A program made the translations under genes and the position numbers. The notes beneath the pieces are model-generated. The model did not search any database. It saw nothing but the letters and a program-made list of their open reading frames with translations, and was not told the origin of the DNA. DNA of 64,000 nt, taken from Candidatus Poribacteria bacterium (GTDB lineage Bacteria > Poribacteria > WGA-4E > GCA-2687025). Shown here one piece after another: positions 1 to 7,699 of this stretch (its first letter is position 1; each line of letters begins with the position of its first letter). The stretch lies in the NCBI GenBank assembly GCA_018644665.1, contig JABGQA010000160.1, positions 1 through 64,000 of the forward strand, in the 5' to 3' direction.

Positions 1-18
1 CCATCCTCGGTCAACCAT

Positions 19-522
19 TCATGCCAGCACCAGCGTCACCGGCTGAGTAGTCACGCTGTCGTTAAGGAACGCGAAGAACGTCACGACCATGACGGTGCTG
101 AACAGGTCACCAAAGAGGTAGAAAGACCACACGGCCAGATCGTGACCGGCGACGGTCAGATCCTTGGGTATAAGAGGTATGAACACGAGATAGCACGCCG
201 CGAAGAACAACGAGAAGATCGTGGTCAACTGCTGCCGCACGAATCGACGCGCCAGCCACGTGAACACGACCACCGCGACGACCGCCACCACCATGTTGAG
301 AAGCTTCGCCAGCAGCTCCGCCTGCGGCCCCGCGAGATGCCACCCGACCAGGTCGAGGCCGTCCTGAGCTTCCTTGTGGTAGTAGCCCAGGAACAGCGCC
401 TTCTTGATAGGCTTCAGCAGCCAGAAACTGGTGATGACTAGGAAGAAGTACGAGGCCATCAGAAGCGCGGTGGGAAGTTCCTCCCGCCGGATCGCGAAGA
501 TGCGCTTGAACGGATTGCCCAT
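19..522 (-). CDS. Npt1/Npt2-type nucleotide transporter N-terminal part, truncated
   Basis: The 167-residue product begins like ATP/ADP-antiporter-family carriers, with a first helix followed by FWLLKPIKKALFL and a later FFAFLND segment that matches the family's conserved FW.F.ND region. Four or five hydrophobic stretches are visible (about residues 20-38, 70-90, 103-120 and 130-155). Family members normally have 10-12 helices and 400 or more residues, so this is less than half a protein. The reading frame stops at TGA (19-21) just after the ND motif, where the family normally continues with a QAKRLY-like stretch. Only 18 bases remain to the window edge, so a frameshift with the rest beyond it cannot be excluded. 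The ATG at 520-522 is preceded by GAGG with 5-nt spacing. Family assignment is moderately sure; substrate is unknown. It could be a pseudogene. Confidence 0.6.
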   Translation of the reverse strand: MGNPFKRIFAIRREELPTALLMASYFFLVITSFWLLKPIKKALFLGYYHKEAQDGLDLVGWHLAGPQAELLAKLLNMVVAVVAVVVFTWLARRFVRQQLTTIFSLFFAACYLVFIPLIPKDLTVAGHDLAVWSFYLFGDLFSTVMVVTFFAFLNDSVTTQPVTLVLA

Positions 523-633
523 GGGTACCTCGGGTCGGACGAGCTTGACGGGAAGAATGCAAGCCGGACGATCTTAGCACGTCCCGCCGCCTATCCCAAG
601 TGGGTTTCCGGCGCGTTCGAAGGGCTTCGGAGC

Positions 634-663
634 TTGACCGGCCACAAGTGCCCGTGATAGACT
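634..663 (+). promoter_or_regulatory. Predicted sigma-70 promoter of the hisI-trpEG operon
   Basis: A TTGACC -35 box (634-639) and a TAGACT -10 box (658-663) are separated by 18 nt. Transcription from here would begin about 20 nt before the leader peptide start and about 190 nt before hisI. A promoter with the same two hexamers and a 17-nt spacer lies upstream of the MoxR gene, which supports this as the local consensus. Start sites have not been measured. Confidence 0.55.
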
Positions 664-688
664 TCGCGCACATTACAGGACACGACAC

Positions 689-769
689 ATGCCCGCGCGC
701 ATCCACACACACGGCATTCTCTGGCGTCATTGGCATTGGCGCAGTGAATTGGAGTGTGCCGCGCGCTAG
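689..769 (+). CDS. Trp/His-rich leader peptide of the hisI-trpEG operon
   Basis: A 26-codon frame (ATG 689-691, TAG 767-769) encodes MPARIHTHGILWRHWHWRSE followed by LECAAR. Three of the codons are TGG (codons 12, 15, 17) and four are His (6, 8, 14, 16), with the run W-R-H-W-H-W at 722-739. AGGA at 677-680 gives an 8-nt spaced ribosome site. Region 1 (738-743) can pair with region 2 (755-760). Region 2 with its flank (754-760) can pair perfectly with 808-814, which overlaps the 5-prime arm of the terminator. A ribosome stalled on the Trp or His codons would cover region 1 and favour antitermination. One that reaches the stop codon would cover region 2 and let the terminator form. This is the architecture of classical trp and his leaders; dual Trp/His sensing is inference. 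Confidence 0.8.
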   Translation: MPARIHTHGILWRHWHWRSELECAAR

Positions 770-798
770 GTAGTCGATACGGTATCTAGTTTTCAGCG

Positions 799-834
799 AA
801 CGCCGCAGGCACACATTAGGGCTTGCGGCGTTTT
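799..834 (+). terminator. Attenuator terminator upstream of hisI
   Basis: AACGCCGCA (799-807) pairs perfectly with TGCGGCGTT (824-832). The stem extends inward by GGC/GCT (808-810 with 821-823, one G-U), giving 12 base pairs and a 10-nt loop. A TTTT tract overlaps the stem end (831-834), followed by CGCGTTT. It lies 25 nt before the hisI start and after the leader peptide, so it would stop most transcripts unless the alternative pairing 754-760 with 808-814 forms. Confidence 0.8.
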
Positions 835-858
835 CGCGTTTGGGGACGGAGCAACGGG

Positions 859-1242
859 ATGTCGATTCTGGACGAGCTGAAGTACGACGATGACGACCTG
901 GTACCCGCGATCGTACAGGACGACGAGAACGGCGCCGTGCTGATGATGGCGTGGATGAACCGCGAGGCGTGCCGGCGCACGCTCGAATCGGGACGCGTGA
1001 CCTTCTGGAGCCGGTCCAGGCAGAAGTACTGGATCAAGGGAGAGACGTCCGGGCACGTGCAGAAGGTGCGCTCCGTAGCGATGGACTGCGACGGTGATTG
1101 CCTGCTCATCCGGGTGGAGCAGACCGGCGCCGCATGCCACGAGGGGTACCGCTCGTGCTTCTTCCGGACGATCTCTCCCGACGGCGCCACGGAGGAGAAC
1201 CAGGACCGATTGGTCAACCCGGACGACGTTTACGGGAGATGA
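859..1242 (+). CDS. hisI: Phosphoribosyl-AMP cyclohydrolase
   Basis: The 127-residue protein opens the ring of phosphoribosyl-AMP, the third step of histidine synthesis, in the cytoplasm. Diagnostic motifs are present: [16 protein letters not shown], the metal-binding DCDGDC and the zinc-cysteine region [13 protein letters not shown]. It is the stand-alone HisI form, without a fused HisE pyrophosphohydrolase. The start at 859 was chosen because the family begins close to this point and GGACGGAG lies upstream; an in-frame extension to 823 would run into the attenuator. It is the first gene after the Trp/His leader, and its end abuts trpE, so histidine and tryptophan genes share one transcript. 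Confidence 0.95.
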   Translation: MSILDELKYDDDDLVPAIVQDDENGAVLMMAWMNREACRRTLESGRVTFWSRSRQKYWIKGETSGHVQKVRSVAMDCDGDCLLIRVEQTGAACHEGYRSCFFRTISPDGATEENQDRLVNPDDVYGR

Positions 1243-1244
1243 CG

Positions 1245-2732
1245 ATGTACGTGCCCACGCGCGAGGAGTTCCGACAGAAAGCGACCGAAGGCAACCTGAT
1301 CCCCGTGTACCGCGAGATCCTCGCGGACATGGAGACGCCGGTGTCCGCCTTCGCCAAGACCGTCGAGGGCGACTACGGGTTCCTGCTCGAATCCGTCGAA
1401 GGCGGCGAGAACATCGCTCGCTACTCGTTCCTCGGCTCCCAGCCTGCGATGGTCCTAACCGTCCGCCGCAACGAAGTCACGACGCTCCACCCCGACACGG
1501 GCGAGACGGCGACGCGAACCGTCGAGGACCCGTTCGCGGAACTCGAAGCCGTCATGGACGGGTTCCGGCCTGTGCCGGTCGCCGGCTTGCCGCCCTTCCA
1601 CGGCGGAGCCGTGGGGTTCCTCGGCTACGACATGGCCAGGAACTTCGAGGACATTCCAGACACCACGACCGACGACGCAGAGATCCCGGACTCCGTCTTC
1701 ATGCTGACGGACACGGTGCTCGTCTTCGACCGCGTGCTCCACAAGGTAAAGGTCGTCTCCAACGCGCACCTCGCAGACGGCATGGATGTGGACCAGGCGT
1801 ACGATGAGGCTGTCGCGAAGGTCGAAGCCACGATCGACCGTCTGCGTCGTCCGTTGCCGGGGCTCGGCAAGAGCACAGGAGGAGTTGGGGAGCGCCCCGA
1901 CCCACGGTCGAACATGCCGCGCGAGGAGTTCGAGGCCGCCGTCTCACGCATCCGCGAATACGTCGCTGCCGGGGACTGCATCCAGACGGTGTTCGCGCAG
2001 CGTTTCTCCGTCCCGCTCACGGTCGAGCCGTTCGACTTCTACCGCGCGCTACGCACGGTGAACCCATCGCCTTACATGTACTTCCTCCAACTCGGCGACC
2101 TGAAGATCGCCGGGGCGTCGCCGGAGACCCTGGCGCGCGTCGAGGACCGCCATGTAGAGGTGAGACCCCTCGCCGGCACGGCGCCGCGTGGCTCAACCCC
2201 GGCCGCGGACGTCGCGGCGGAAGAGGAGATGCTCGCCGACCCGAAGGAACGGGCGGAGCATGTCATGCTCGTCGATCTCGGTCGCAACGACATCGGCCGG
2301 GTGTGTGAGTACGGGTCGGTGCGACCCGACCGCATGATGTACGCCGTACGGTATTCGCACGTGATGCACATCGAGTCGACGGTCACGGGACGCCTACGGG
2401 AGGACAAGACGGCATTCGACGTCATCCGGGCGTCGTTCCCTGCCGGGACACTCAGCGGCGCGCCCAAAATCCGCGCGATGGAGATCATCGACGAGTTGGA
2501 GCCCACCCGGCGTGGCCCGTACGGCGGCGCGGTGGGGTACTTCTCGTTCAGCGGGAACTCCGACACCGCCATCACCATCCGCACGCTCGTGATGCAGGGC
2601 GACACCGCCTACGTGCAGGCGGGGGCGGGCATCGTGGCGGATTCCGTGCCGGAGAAGGAGTACCAGGAATCCTGTAACAAGGCGCGCGCCGTCCTGAAGG
2701 CGCTCGAGATGGCCCACGAGGGACTGGAATAG
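1245..2732 (+). CDS. trpE: Anthranilate synthase component I
   Basis: The 495-residue chorismate-utilising subunit makes anthranilate from chorismate, using ammonia supplied by TrpG. The feedback site LLESVEGG near residue 43, typical of tryptophan-inhibited TrpE, is present. So are the catalytic-core motifs [30 protein letters not shown] and [12 protein letters not shown]. Length is normal. Two ATGs are possible, at 1239 (overlapping the hisI stop) and 1245; GGGAG at 1234-1238 is spaced 6 nt from 1245, so that start is preferred. trpG follows after 10 nt. Expression is probably governed by the leader and attenuator upstream of hisI. Confidence 0.95.
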   Translation: MYVPTREEFRQKATEGNLIPVYREILADMETPVSAFAKTVEGDYGFLLESVEGGENIARYSFLGSQPAMVLTVRRNEVTTLHPDTGETATRTVEDPFAELEAVMDGFRPVPVAGLPPFHGGAVGFLGYDMARNFEDIPDTTTDDAEIPDSVFMLTDTVLVFDRVLHKVKVVSNAHLADGMDVDQAYDEAVAKVEATIDRLRRPLPGLGKSTGGVGERPDPRSNMPREEFEAAVSRIREYVAAGDCIQTVFAQRFSVPLTVEPFDFYRALRTVNPSPYMYFLQLGDLKIAGASPETLARVEDRHVEVRPLAGTAPRGSTPAADVAAEEEMLADPKERAEHVMLVDLGRNDIGRVCEYGSVRPDRMMYAVRYSHVMHIESTVTGRLREDKTAFDVIRASFPAGTLSGAPKIRAMEIIDELEPTRRGPYGGAVGYFSFSGNSDTAITIRTLVMQGDTAYVQAGAGIVADSVPEKEYQESCNKARAVLKALEMAHEGLE

Positions 2733-2742
2733 GAGCCGTGAC

Positions 2743-3312
2743 ATGATCCTCATGATCGACAACTACGACTCCTTCACCTACAACCTCGTGCAGTACCTCG
2801 GCGAACTTGGGCAGGATCTGCGGGTCGTCCGCAACGACGCGATGACCGTCGATGAACTCGTCGACCTGGAGCCCTCGAAGGTGGTCGTGTCGCCCGGGCC
2901 GTGCACGCCGACGGAAGCGGGCGTCTCGGTGGAAGCCATCCAACGCTTCGCGGGGAGCGTGCCGCTTCTCGGCGTGTGTTTGGGCCACCAGAGCGTGGGG
3001 CAGGCGTTCGGCGCGCGGGTGATTCGCGCGAATCGCATCATGCACGGCAAGACGTCGATGATCCGCCACAACGGCGAGGACGTGTTCGACGACCTGTCGC
3101 AGCCGTTCGAGGCCACGCGCTACCACTCACTAGTACTGGAGCAGGATTCGCTGCCCGAGTGCTTCGAGGTGACCGCGACCGCCGAGGACGACGGCGAGAT
3201 CATGGGCGTGCGCCACCGTGACCTGCCCGTGTGGGGCGTGCAGTTCCACCCGGAGTCGATCCTGACCCACGAGGGCAAGTCGCTGCTGGGGAACTTCCTT
3301 GCCATCAACTGA
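2743..3312 (+). CDS. trpG: Anthranilate synthase component II (glutamine amidotransferase)
   Basis: The 189-residue class I glutamine amidotransferase opens with [20 protein letters not shown], which is typical of TrpG/PabA. The nucleophile Cys79 lies in GVCLGHQ, and the His169/Glu171 pair in QFHPES completes the triad. It supplies ammonia to TrpE encoded just upstream. TrpG and PabA cannot be separated by sequence alone and the subunit may serve both enzymes; adjacency to trpE favours TrpG. Its end overlaps the next gene by 14 nt. Confidence 0.95.
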   Translation: MILMIDNYDSFTYNLVQYLGELGQDLRVVRNDAMTVDELVDLEPSKVVVSPGPCTPTEAGVSVEAIQRFAGSVPLLGVCLGHQSVGQAFGARVIRANRIMHGKTSMIRHNGEDVFDDLSQPFEATRYHSLVLEQDSLPECFEVTATAEDDGEIMGVRHRDLPVWGVQFHPESILTHEGKSLLGNFLAIN

Positions 3313-4039
3313 CCACGACGCGCGCGTCTGGCAATCTTCGGAGCTGGCCGCCGCGTATCTCGACGGGATCCGCGGCGCCATCCCGCTGGCGGCCGAACAG
3401 ATCGACATCATGCTGCGCGTGATCGCCGCGCGCGACGCCAGCGTCCACGCGATTATGGACCTTGGCTGCGGCGATGGGTTGCTCGGGGCCGCCGTCCTCG
3501 ACGCGTACCCATCCGCGACCGGCCTCTTCGTCGACTTCTCTCAGCCTATGCTAGACGCCGCCGCGGAGAGGCTTCGCGACCACGCGGGCCGCACGCAGCT
3601 TCTGCAACTCGACTACGGGCGGCACGACTGGGTCTCGCGCATCGCAGCCTATGGGCCGTTCGGCGTGGTCGTGTCCGGCTACTCGATCCACCATCAGACC
3701 GACAGCCGCAAGCGCGAGCTGTACGGGGAGATACTCGACCTGCTCGCGCCTGGCGGCGTCTTCCTGAACGTGGAGCATGTGGCGTCCGCGACACCGTGGG
3801 TGACGGGCATCTTCGACGACTTGTTCATCGACGCGCTGCACGCTCATCATCGGAACTCGGGTGGCGAGAAGACTCGGTCGAAGGTCGCGGAGGAGTACTA
3901 CTTCCGCCCGGACAAGGTCTCAAACATCCTGGCGCCCGTGGACGAGCAGTGCCGTTGGCTCCGCGAGCTCGGGTACGCGGACGTGGACTGCCACCTGCGT
4001 CTCCTGGAGCTGGCCGTCTTCGGCGGTCGCAAGCCGTGA
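3299..4039 (+). CDS. Class I SAM-dependent methyltransferase
   Basis: The 246-residue protein has the Rossmann-fold SAM-binding motif [12 protein letters not shown] near residue 50, an acidic residue at the end of strand 2 (VDFSQPML), a post-motif VVSGYSIHH and a motif resembling [15 protein letters not shown]. It resembles generic Methyltransf_25-type enzymes acting on small molecules; the substrate cannot be read from the sequence. It starts with TTG inside the end of trpG, indicating translational coupling. Membership of the his/trp operon may only reflect co-transcription. Confidence 0.8.
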   Translation: MPSTDHDARVWQSSELAAAYLDGIRGAIPLAAEQIDIMLRVIAARDASVHAIMDLGCGDGLLGAAVLDAYPSATGLFVDFSQPMLDAAAERLRDHAGRTQLLQLDYGRHDWVSRIAAYGPFGVVVSGYSIHHQTDSRKRELYGEILDLLAPGGVFLNVEHVASATPWVTGIFDDLFIDALHAHHRNSGGEKTRSKVAEEYYFRPDKVSNILAPVDEQCRWLRELGYADVDCHLRLLELAVFGGRKP

Positions 4040-4132
4040 CAGGCCGGCCGGACAAGGCTTGTGGCGTCGCATGCCCCTATGTGATAATGGTCTGGGTCGG
4101 CGCGTGCGGAATCGACGGGACGGGATCGGCGG

Positions 4133-4483
4133 ATGACGCTCTCTCTCAGCGACGCGCAGACGCTGGTCGATGACTGGGTCCAAACGATAGGGGTGCGGTA
4201 TTTCTCCGAGCTTACGAACACCGCGATCCTTATGGAGGAGGTCGGTGAGGTCGCGCGTGTCATGGCTCGACGCTACGGCGACCAGAGCAACAAGCCCTCC
4301 GACGAATCGGCCGACTTGGGTGAGGAGATGGCCGACGTCCTGTTTGTCCTCCTGTGCCTCGCCAATCAGACGGAGGTCGACCTCGAGAGCGCCTTCCTGG
4401 CGAAGATGGAACGACGCACGGAACGGGATCGTGAGCGGCACCAATCCAACCCGAAGCTACGCGATGCCGCGCCGAGCACATAG
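4133..4483 (+). CDS. MazG-like nucleotide pyrophosphohydrolase
   Basis: The 116-residue all-helical protein has the MazG-type metal-binding pattern: MEEVGEVARV near residue 34 and LGEEMADVLFVLLCL near residue 66. These correspond to the EExxE and ExxD motifs that coordinate magnesium and hydrolyse nucleoside triphosphates to monophosphates. It is the small single-domain type rather than the two-domain MazG. A role in removing non-canonical nucleotides is family knowledge. It sits alone between the trp genes and two CorC-type proteins. Confidence 0.75.
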   Translation: MTLSLSDAQTLVDDWVQTIGVRYFSELTNTAILMEEVGEVARVMARRYGDQSNKPSDESADLGEEMADVLFVLLCLANQTEVDLESAFLAKMERRTERDRERHQSNPKLRDAAPST

Positions 4484-4520
4484 ACTCCCACGACACCCCC
4501 TGGCGTGAGCGAGCCTATCC

Positions 4521-5900
4521 ATGGATGACCCCGCGAGTCTTAGCCTAGTCCTCAGCCTGATTCCGGTTGGGGTGCTTCTTGTGCTCTCCGGGTTCTTCTC
4601 GAGCGCTGAGACCGCGGTCTTCTCTCTTACAAAGGTCCAAGTGCAGCGGCTCCGAGAGGAAGACACACGCGTCAACCGGACGATCGTCCGGTTCGTCGAC
4701 AACCCGAACCGGCTCCTGATCACGTCGCTTCTCGGGAACATCTTCGTCAACACCGCGTTCGTGACGCTGATGACCTCTATCGCGCTCGCGGCGGGAGCAC
4801 GGGCGCCCTGGAGCGACGGGGTGACGCTCACTCTGTCCATGGTCGTGACGACCGTCGTGTTGCTGATCTTCGGGGAGATCGCGCCGAAAACCTACGCGAT
4901 CCGAAACGCCGAGACCGTCTCGCGGCTGATCGCGGTGCCGCTGGCCGGGACGGCGTTTGTGCTCACGCCCATCCGACGCGTGATGCGGCTCGTCGTCGAC
5001 CTTGTTGCGCGCACTCTGGGCTCATCCGCCGACGATGCCGACGCTGTCACGGAGGAGGAGATTCGCGACGTGGTCAGCACCGGCGAGGCGTCCGGCACCA
5101 TCGAGGAGGGCGAGAGGGAACTGATCCACCGCATCTTCGAGCTGCGCGAGCTGATGGCCAAGGACGTCATGGTTCCGCGGACAGAGATGGTCTGCGTGGA
5201 GACGGACGAGCGCGTCCGAGACGTGCTGGCTCTCGCGGAGAGCGTTGGGCACTCGCGGCTGCCGGTCTACGAAGGCCGTATGGACAACGTCGTGGGCATC
5301 TTTCACGTGAAGGACTACCCGCAGTGGTACGGCTCCGACATCGCCGACGCGACGCTCGAATCGCTCATTTCCGGTGGAACCGCCACGACTGATCAGGGGA
5401 CGCTGATCCGTCCTCCGCTGTTCCTGCCGGAGACCAAGCGGCTCGACGCCGTGCTGCTGGACTTCTCCAATGAAGGCACGCAGATGGCGCTGCTGCTCGA
5501 CGAATACGGCGGTACCGCGGGCGTCGTCACACTCGAGGACATCGTCGAGGAAATCGTCGGCGAAATCATGGACGAATACGACGAGCAGGCCGAGCCGGAA
5601 CTCGCCAGTGAACTCAACCTGGACGCGCTCACGCGTGACGGCGTGAACTTCCCCGCCAAGACCACGCTGAGGACCGCCGGCAGGCTTCTGCGCGTGACAT
5701 TCGACGCGGAGAGCGGCGACACCCTCGGTGGGTACGTCTACACGCTTTTCGGCAGGCTGCCGGCTGTGGGAGAAGCCGCCGAAGACGAACACGGCTTCGC
5801 CTTCGAGGTGAGGACGATGAGTGGCACACGGATACAGCAGGTTGTCGTTCGGCGTCAGGAGCCAAGCGGAGAGGGCGGCGTGCCGGAGGGAGAGTCGTGA
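4521..5900 (+). CDS. CorC/CNNM-type (hemolysin family) membrane protein, copy 1
   Basis: The 459-residue protein has the standard order. A DUF21/CNNM transmembrane domain (residues 5-185) contains GFFSSAETAVFSL, NPNRLLITSLLGN and FGEIAPKTYAIRNAE. A CBS pair follows (about 200-340), with DVMVPRTEM and LLLDEYGGTAGVVTLEDIVEE, then a C-terminal CorC/HlyC transporter-associated domain (about 365-450). Such proteins act in magnesium or other divalent cation homeostasis; the old name hemolysin is misleading. It overlaps the next gene, its paralog, by 4 nt. Confidence 0.9.
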   Translation: MDDPASLSLVLSLIPVGVLLVLSGFFSSAETAVFSLTKVQVQRLREEDTRVNRTIVRFVDNPNRLLITSLLGNIFVNTAFVTLMTSIALAAGARAPWSDGVTLTLSMVVTTVVLLIFGEIAPKTYAIRNAETVSRLIAVPLAGTAFVLTPIRRVMRLVVDLVARTLGSSADDADAVTEEEIRDVVSTGEASGTIEEGERELIHRIFELRELMAKDVMVPRTEMVCVETDERVRDVLALAESVGHSRLPVYEGRMDNVVGIFHVKDYPQWYGSDIADATLESLISGGTATTDQGTLIRPPLFLPETKRLDAVLLDFSNEGTQMALLLDEYGGTAGVVTLEDIVEEIVGEIMDEYDEQAEPELASELNLDALTRDGVNFPAKTTLRTAGRLLRVTFDAESGDTLGGYVYTLFGRLPAVGEAAEDEHGFAFEVRTMSGTRIQQVVVRRQEPSGEGGVPEGES

Positions 5901-7318
5901 GGCGCAGGTCGATAGCACTCCCTTACAGCGTCGTCCCGCGCGTCGCGCTGCTCGTGTGGTGTGTTCTCGGCGCGTTTGCGCTCCCGGCCCTCGCCGCGAC
6001 CGGCGTCGGCGGATCGATGTCCGGTCCTCTCTCCCTATTCGTCGCGTTGAGCATCATCGGGTTGTTCTCGACGGGCTTCTTCGCAGGCGCGGAAACTGCG
6101 TTCCTCTCGGCGAACCTGCCGCGGCTACAGGCGCTCGCCGACGAAGGAAACCGCGCCGCCCGAACCGCCGTCGCCGTCTGTGGACCCCGCGAACGGACTC
6201 AGGCCGCGATCCTCCTCGGCACGAATATCGCCACGGTTGTCGCCGCATCGTCGTCGCTTGTCCTGCTGACCCGCACGACCGAGGGTCTCACGCCCGAGAC
6301 GCGCGGCGCCCTCAACACGCTCATCATGACGCCGCTGATCCTGCTCATCGGCGAGATCATCCCGAAATCCATCGGCCGCGCACATCCGGACTTCGTGCTC
6401 CTACGCGCGAGCAGACTGCTCGCGATGACCGACTGGCTGTTCCGACCGGTCGTTCACGCCGTGTTGGGCGTCTCGCTGCTGTTCATGCGACTGACAGGAC
6501 AGAAGGGCGAGGTGCACATCGTCACGCGCGAGGATCTGCGTCTGCTCGCCGAGATGGGCGAGGACGAGGGCGTGCTGGAACTCGAACACCGGCGCATGAT
6601 CCACGGCGTGTTGGAGACATACGAGCAGCGCGTCGAGCAGGTCATGCGGCCGTTCACGGACATCATCTCGCTGGAGGAAGGCGCGAACGTGACGGAGTTC
6701 ATGGCGCAGGTCGCGGAATGCGGGTACTCGCGCATCCCCGTGTATCGCGAACGCGTGGACAACATCGTCGGCGTGGTCTACGTATTGGACGTCATCTACG
6801 CGGAGACGCCGCCCGAGACCATCGATCCAGTGATCCGCCGGGATCTCCAGTTCGTGCCGGAGACGAAGCGCGTGGCGACCCTCCTGGCGGAGCTGAGGTT
6901 CCGGCACAATCCGATGGCGTTCGTGGTGGACGAATACGGCGGCATTATCGGCCTCGTCACGATGGAGGATCTCGTCGAGGAGATCGTCGGCGAGATACGC
7001 GACGAGCGCGACGACGAGGACGACGACTACGAGGTCAACGAACTGACGCGCACCATCGAATGCGACGGCAAGACAGAGGTAGACGCGCTCAACGAGGAAC
7101 TGGAGAAAGTCGACGCCGAGATACCGGACGGCGACTACGAGACGATCGCCGGATTCGTCATCCAGCAACTCGACCGAATCCCCTCCGTGAGCGATGTCGC
7201 GGAGACCGACGACGTGATGGTGATCGTGCTGGCGGCGGACGAGCGAAGCGTGCAGCGCGTGCGCATCATCGCGAAGCGCACGGGGGAACGCGACCGGAAC
7301 GGAACCAACGGGAAGTAG
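5897..7318 (+). CDS. CorC/CNNM-type (hemolysin family) membrane protein, copy 2
   Basis: The 473-residue paralog of the preceding protein has the same DUF21 (FFAGAETAFLSANLPRL), CBS pair (QVMRPFTDI; VVDEYGGIIGLVTMEDLVEE) and C-terminal CorC/HlyC domain. It carries an additional hydrophobic N-terminal segment (about residues 10-32) that may be a signal sequence. The GTG start overlaps the stop of copy 1, so the two are translationally coupled and may form a heteromer. An acidic stretch (DERDDEDDDYE) joins the CBS and C-terminal domains. Confidence 0.9.
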   Translation: MRRRSIALPYSVVPRVALLVWCVLGAFALPALAATGVGGSMSGPLSLFVALSIIGLFSTGFFAGAETAFLSANLPRLQALADEGNRAARTAVAVCGPRERTQAAILLGTNIATVVAASSSLVLLTRTTEGLTPETRGALNTLIMTPLILLIGEIIPKSIGRAHPDFVLLRASRLLAMTDWLFRPVVHAVLGVSLLFMRLTGQKGEVHIVTREDLRLLAEMGEDEGVLELEHRRMIHGVLETYEQRVEQVMRPFTDIISLEEGANVTEFMAQVAECGYSRIPVYRERVDNIVGVVYVLDVIYAETPPETIDPVIRRDLQFVPETKRVATLLAELRFRHNPMAFVVDEYGGIIGLVTMEDLVEEIVGEIRDERDDEDDDYEVNELTRTIECDGKTEVDALNEELEKVDAEIPDGDYETIAGFVIQQLDRIPSVSDVAETDDVMVIVLAADERSVQRVRIIAKRTGERDRNGTNGK

Positions 7319-7348
7319 GCACTGCGGGCGGCACTGAAGGGGACGACA

Positions 7349-7699
7349 ATGGCTGACGAAACGGGTGGCGCGGAACGGCATCTCCGCGAGGCGGACTTCA
7401 ACGCGCTCGTGGATTTCCTGGCGAGCCAGGCGTACATGGCGCTCGGCGCGATCAACCACCCGCAGACGGAGGCGCCTGTCGTCGACCTCGTCTACGCCAA
7501 GCACGCCATCGACCTGCTCACCATCATCGAGCAAAAGACCGACGGCAATCTGACCGCCCCCGAGAAGATCTACATGGAGAACGTCCTGTACCAACTGCGC
7601 ATGACGTTCGTGCGTATGCAGAACGCGCCGCCACCTGTGGACGACGATGCCGGCGAGGACGCGGACGACGCCGCGAGCGAGGAAGGCGATGAGGAGTAG
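7349..7699 (+). CDS. DUF1844 family protein
   Basis: The 116-residue soluble protein matches the small conserved DUF1844 family: DFNALVDFLASQAYMALG, AKHAIDLLTIIEQKT and an NLTAPEKIYMENVLYQLR helix. The C-terminus is a low-complexity acidic tail (residues 96-116). Function is unknown. Its end overlaps the start of the MEMO-AMMECR1 gene by 11 nt. Confidence 0.85.
   Translation: MADETGGAERHLREADFNALVDFLASQAYMALGAINHPQTEAPVVDLVYAKHAIDLLTIIEQKTDGNLTAPEKIYMENVLYQLRMTFVRMQNAPPPVDDDAGEDADDAASEEGDEE

Noticed and set aside
19-21. TGA at the end of the transporter as a selenocysteine codon
   Set aside because: The family has no cysteine or selenocysteine at this place, and too little sequence follows to seek a SECIS element.
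107-814. 235-codon minus-strand frame across the hisI leader and the transporter start
   Set aside because: It lies over the leader, promoter and attenuator, has no domain, and its residues are Arg/Ser/His-rich as in antisense frames of GC-rich DNA.
5022-7594. Long minus-strand frames (298 and 397 codons) opposite the two CNNM genes
   Set aside because: Their repetitive D/V/H content mirrors acidic CBS-domain codons; no start site or domain supports them.
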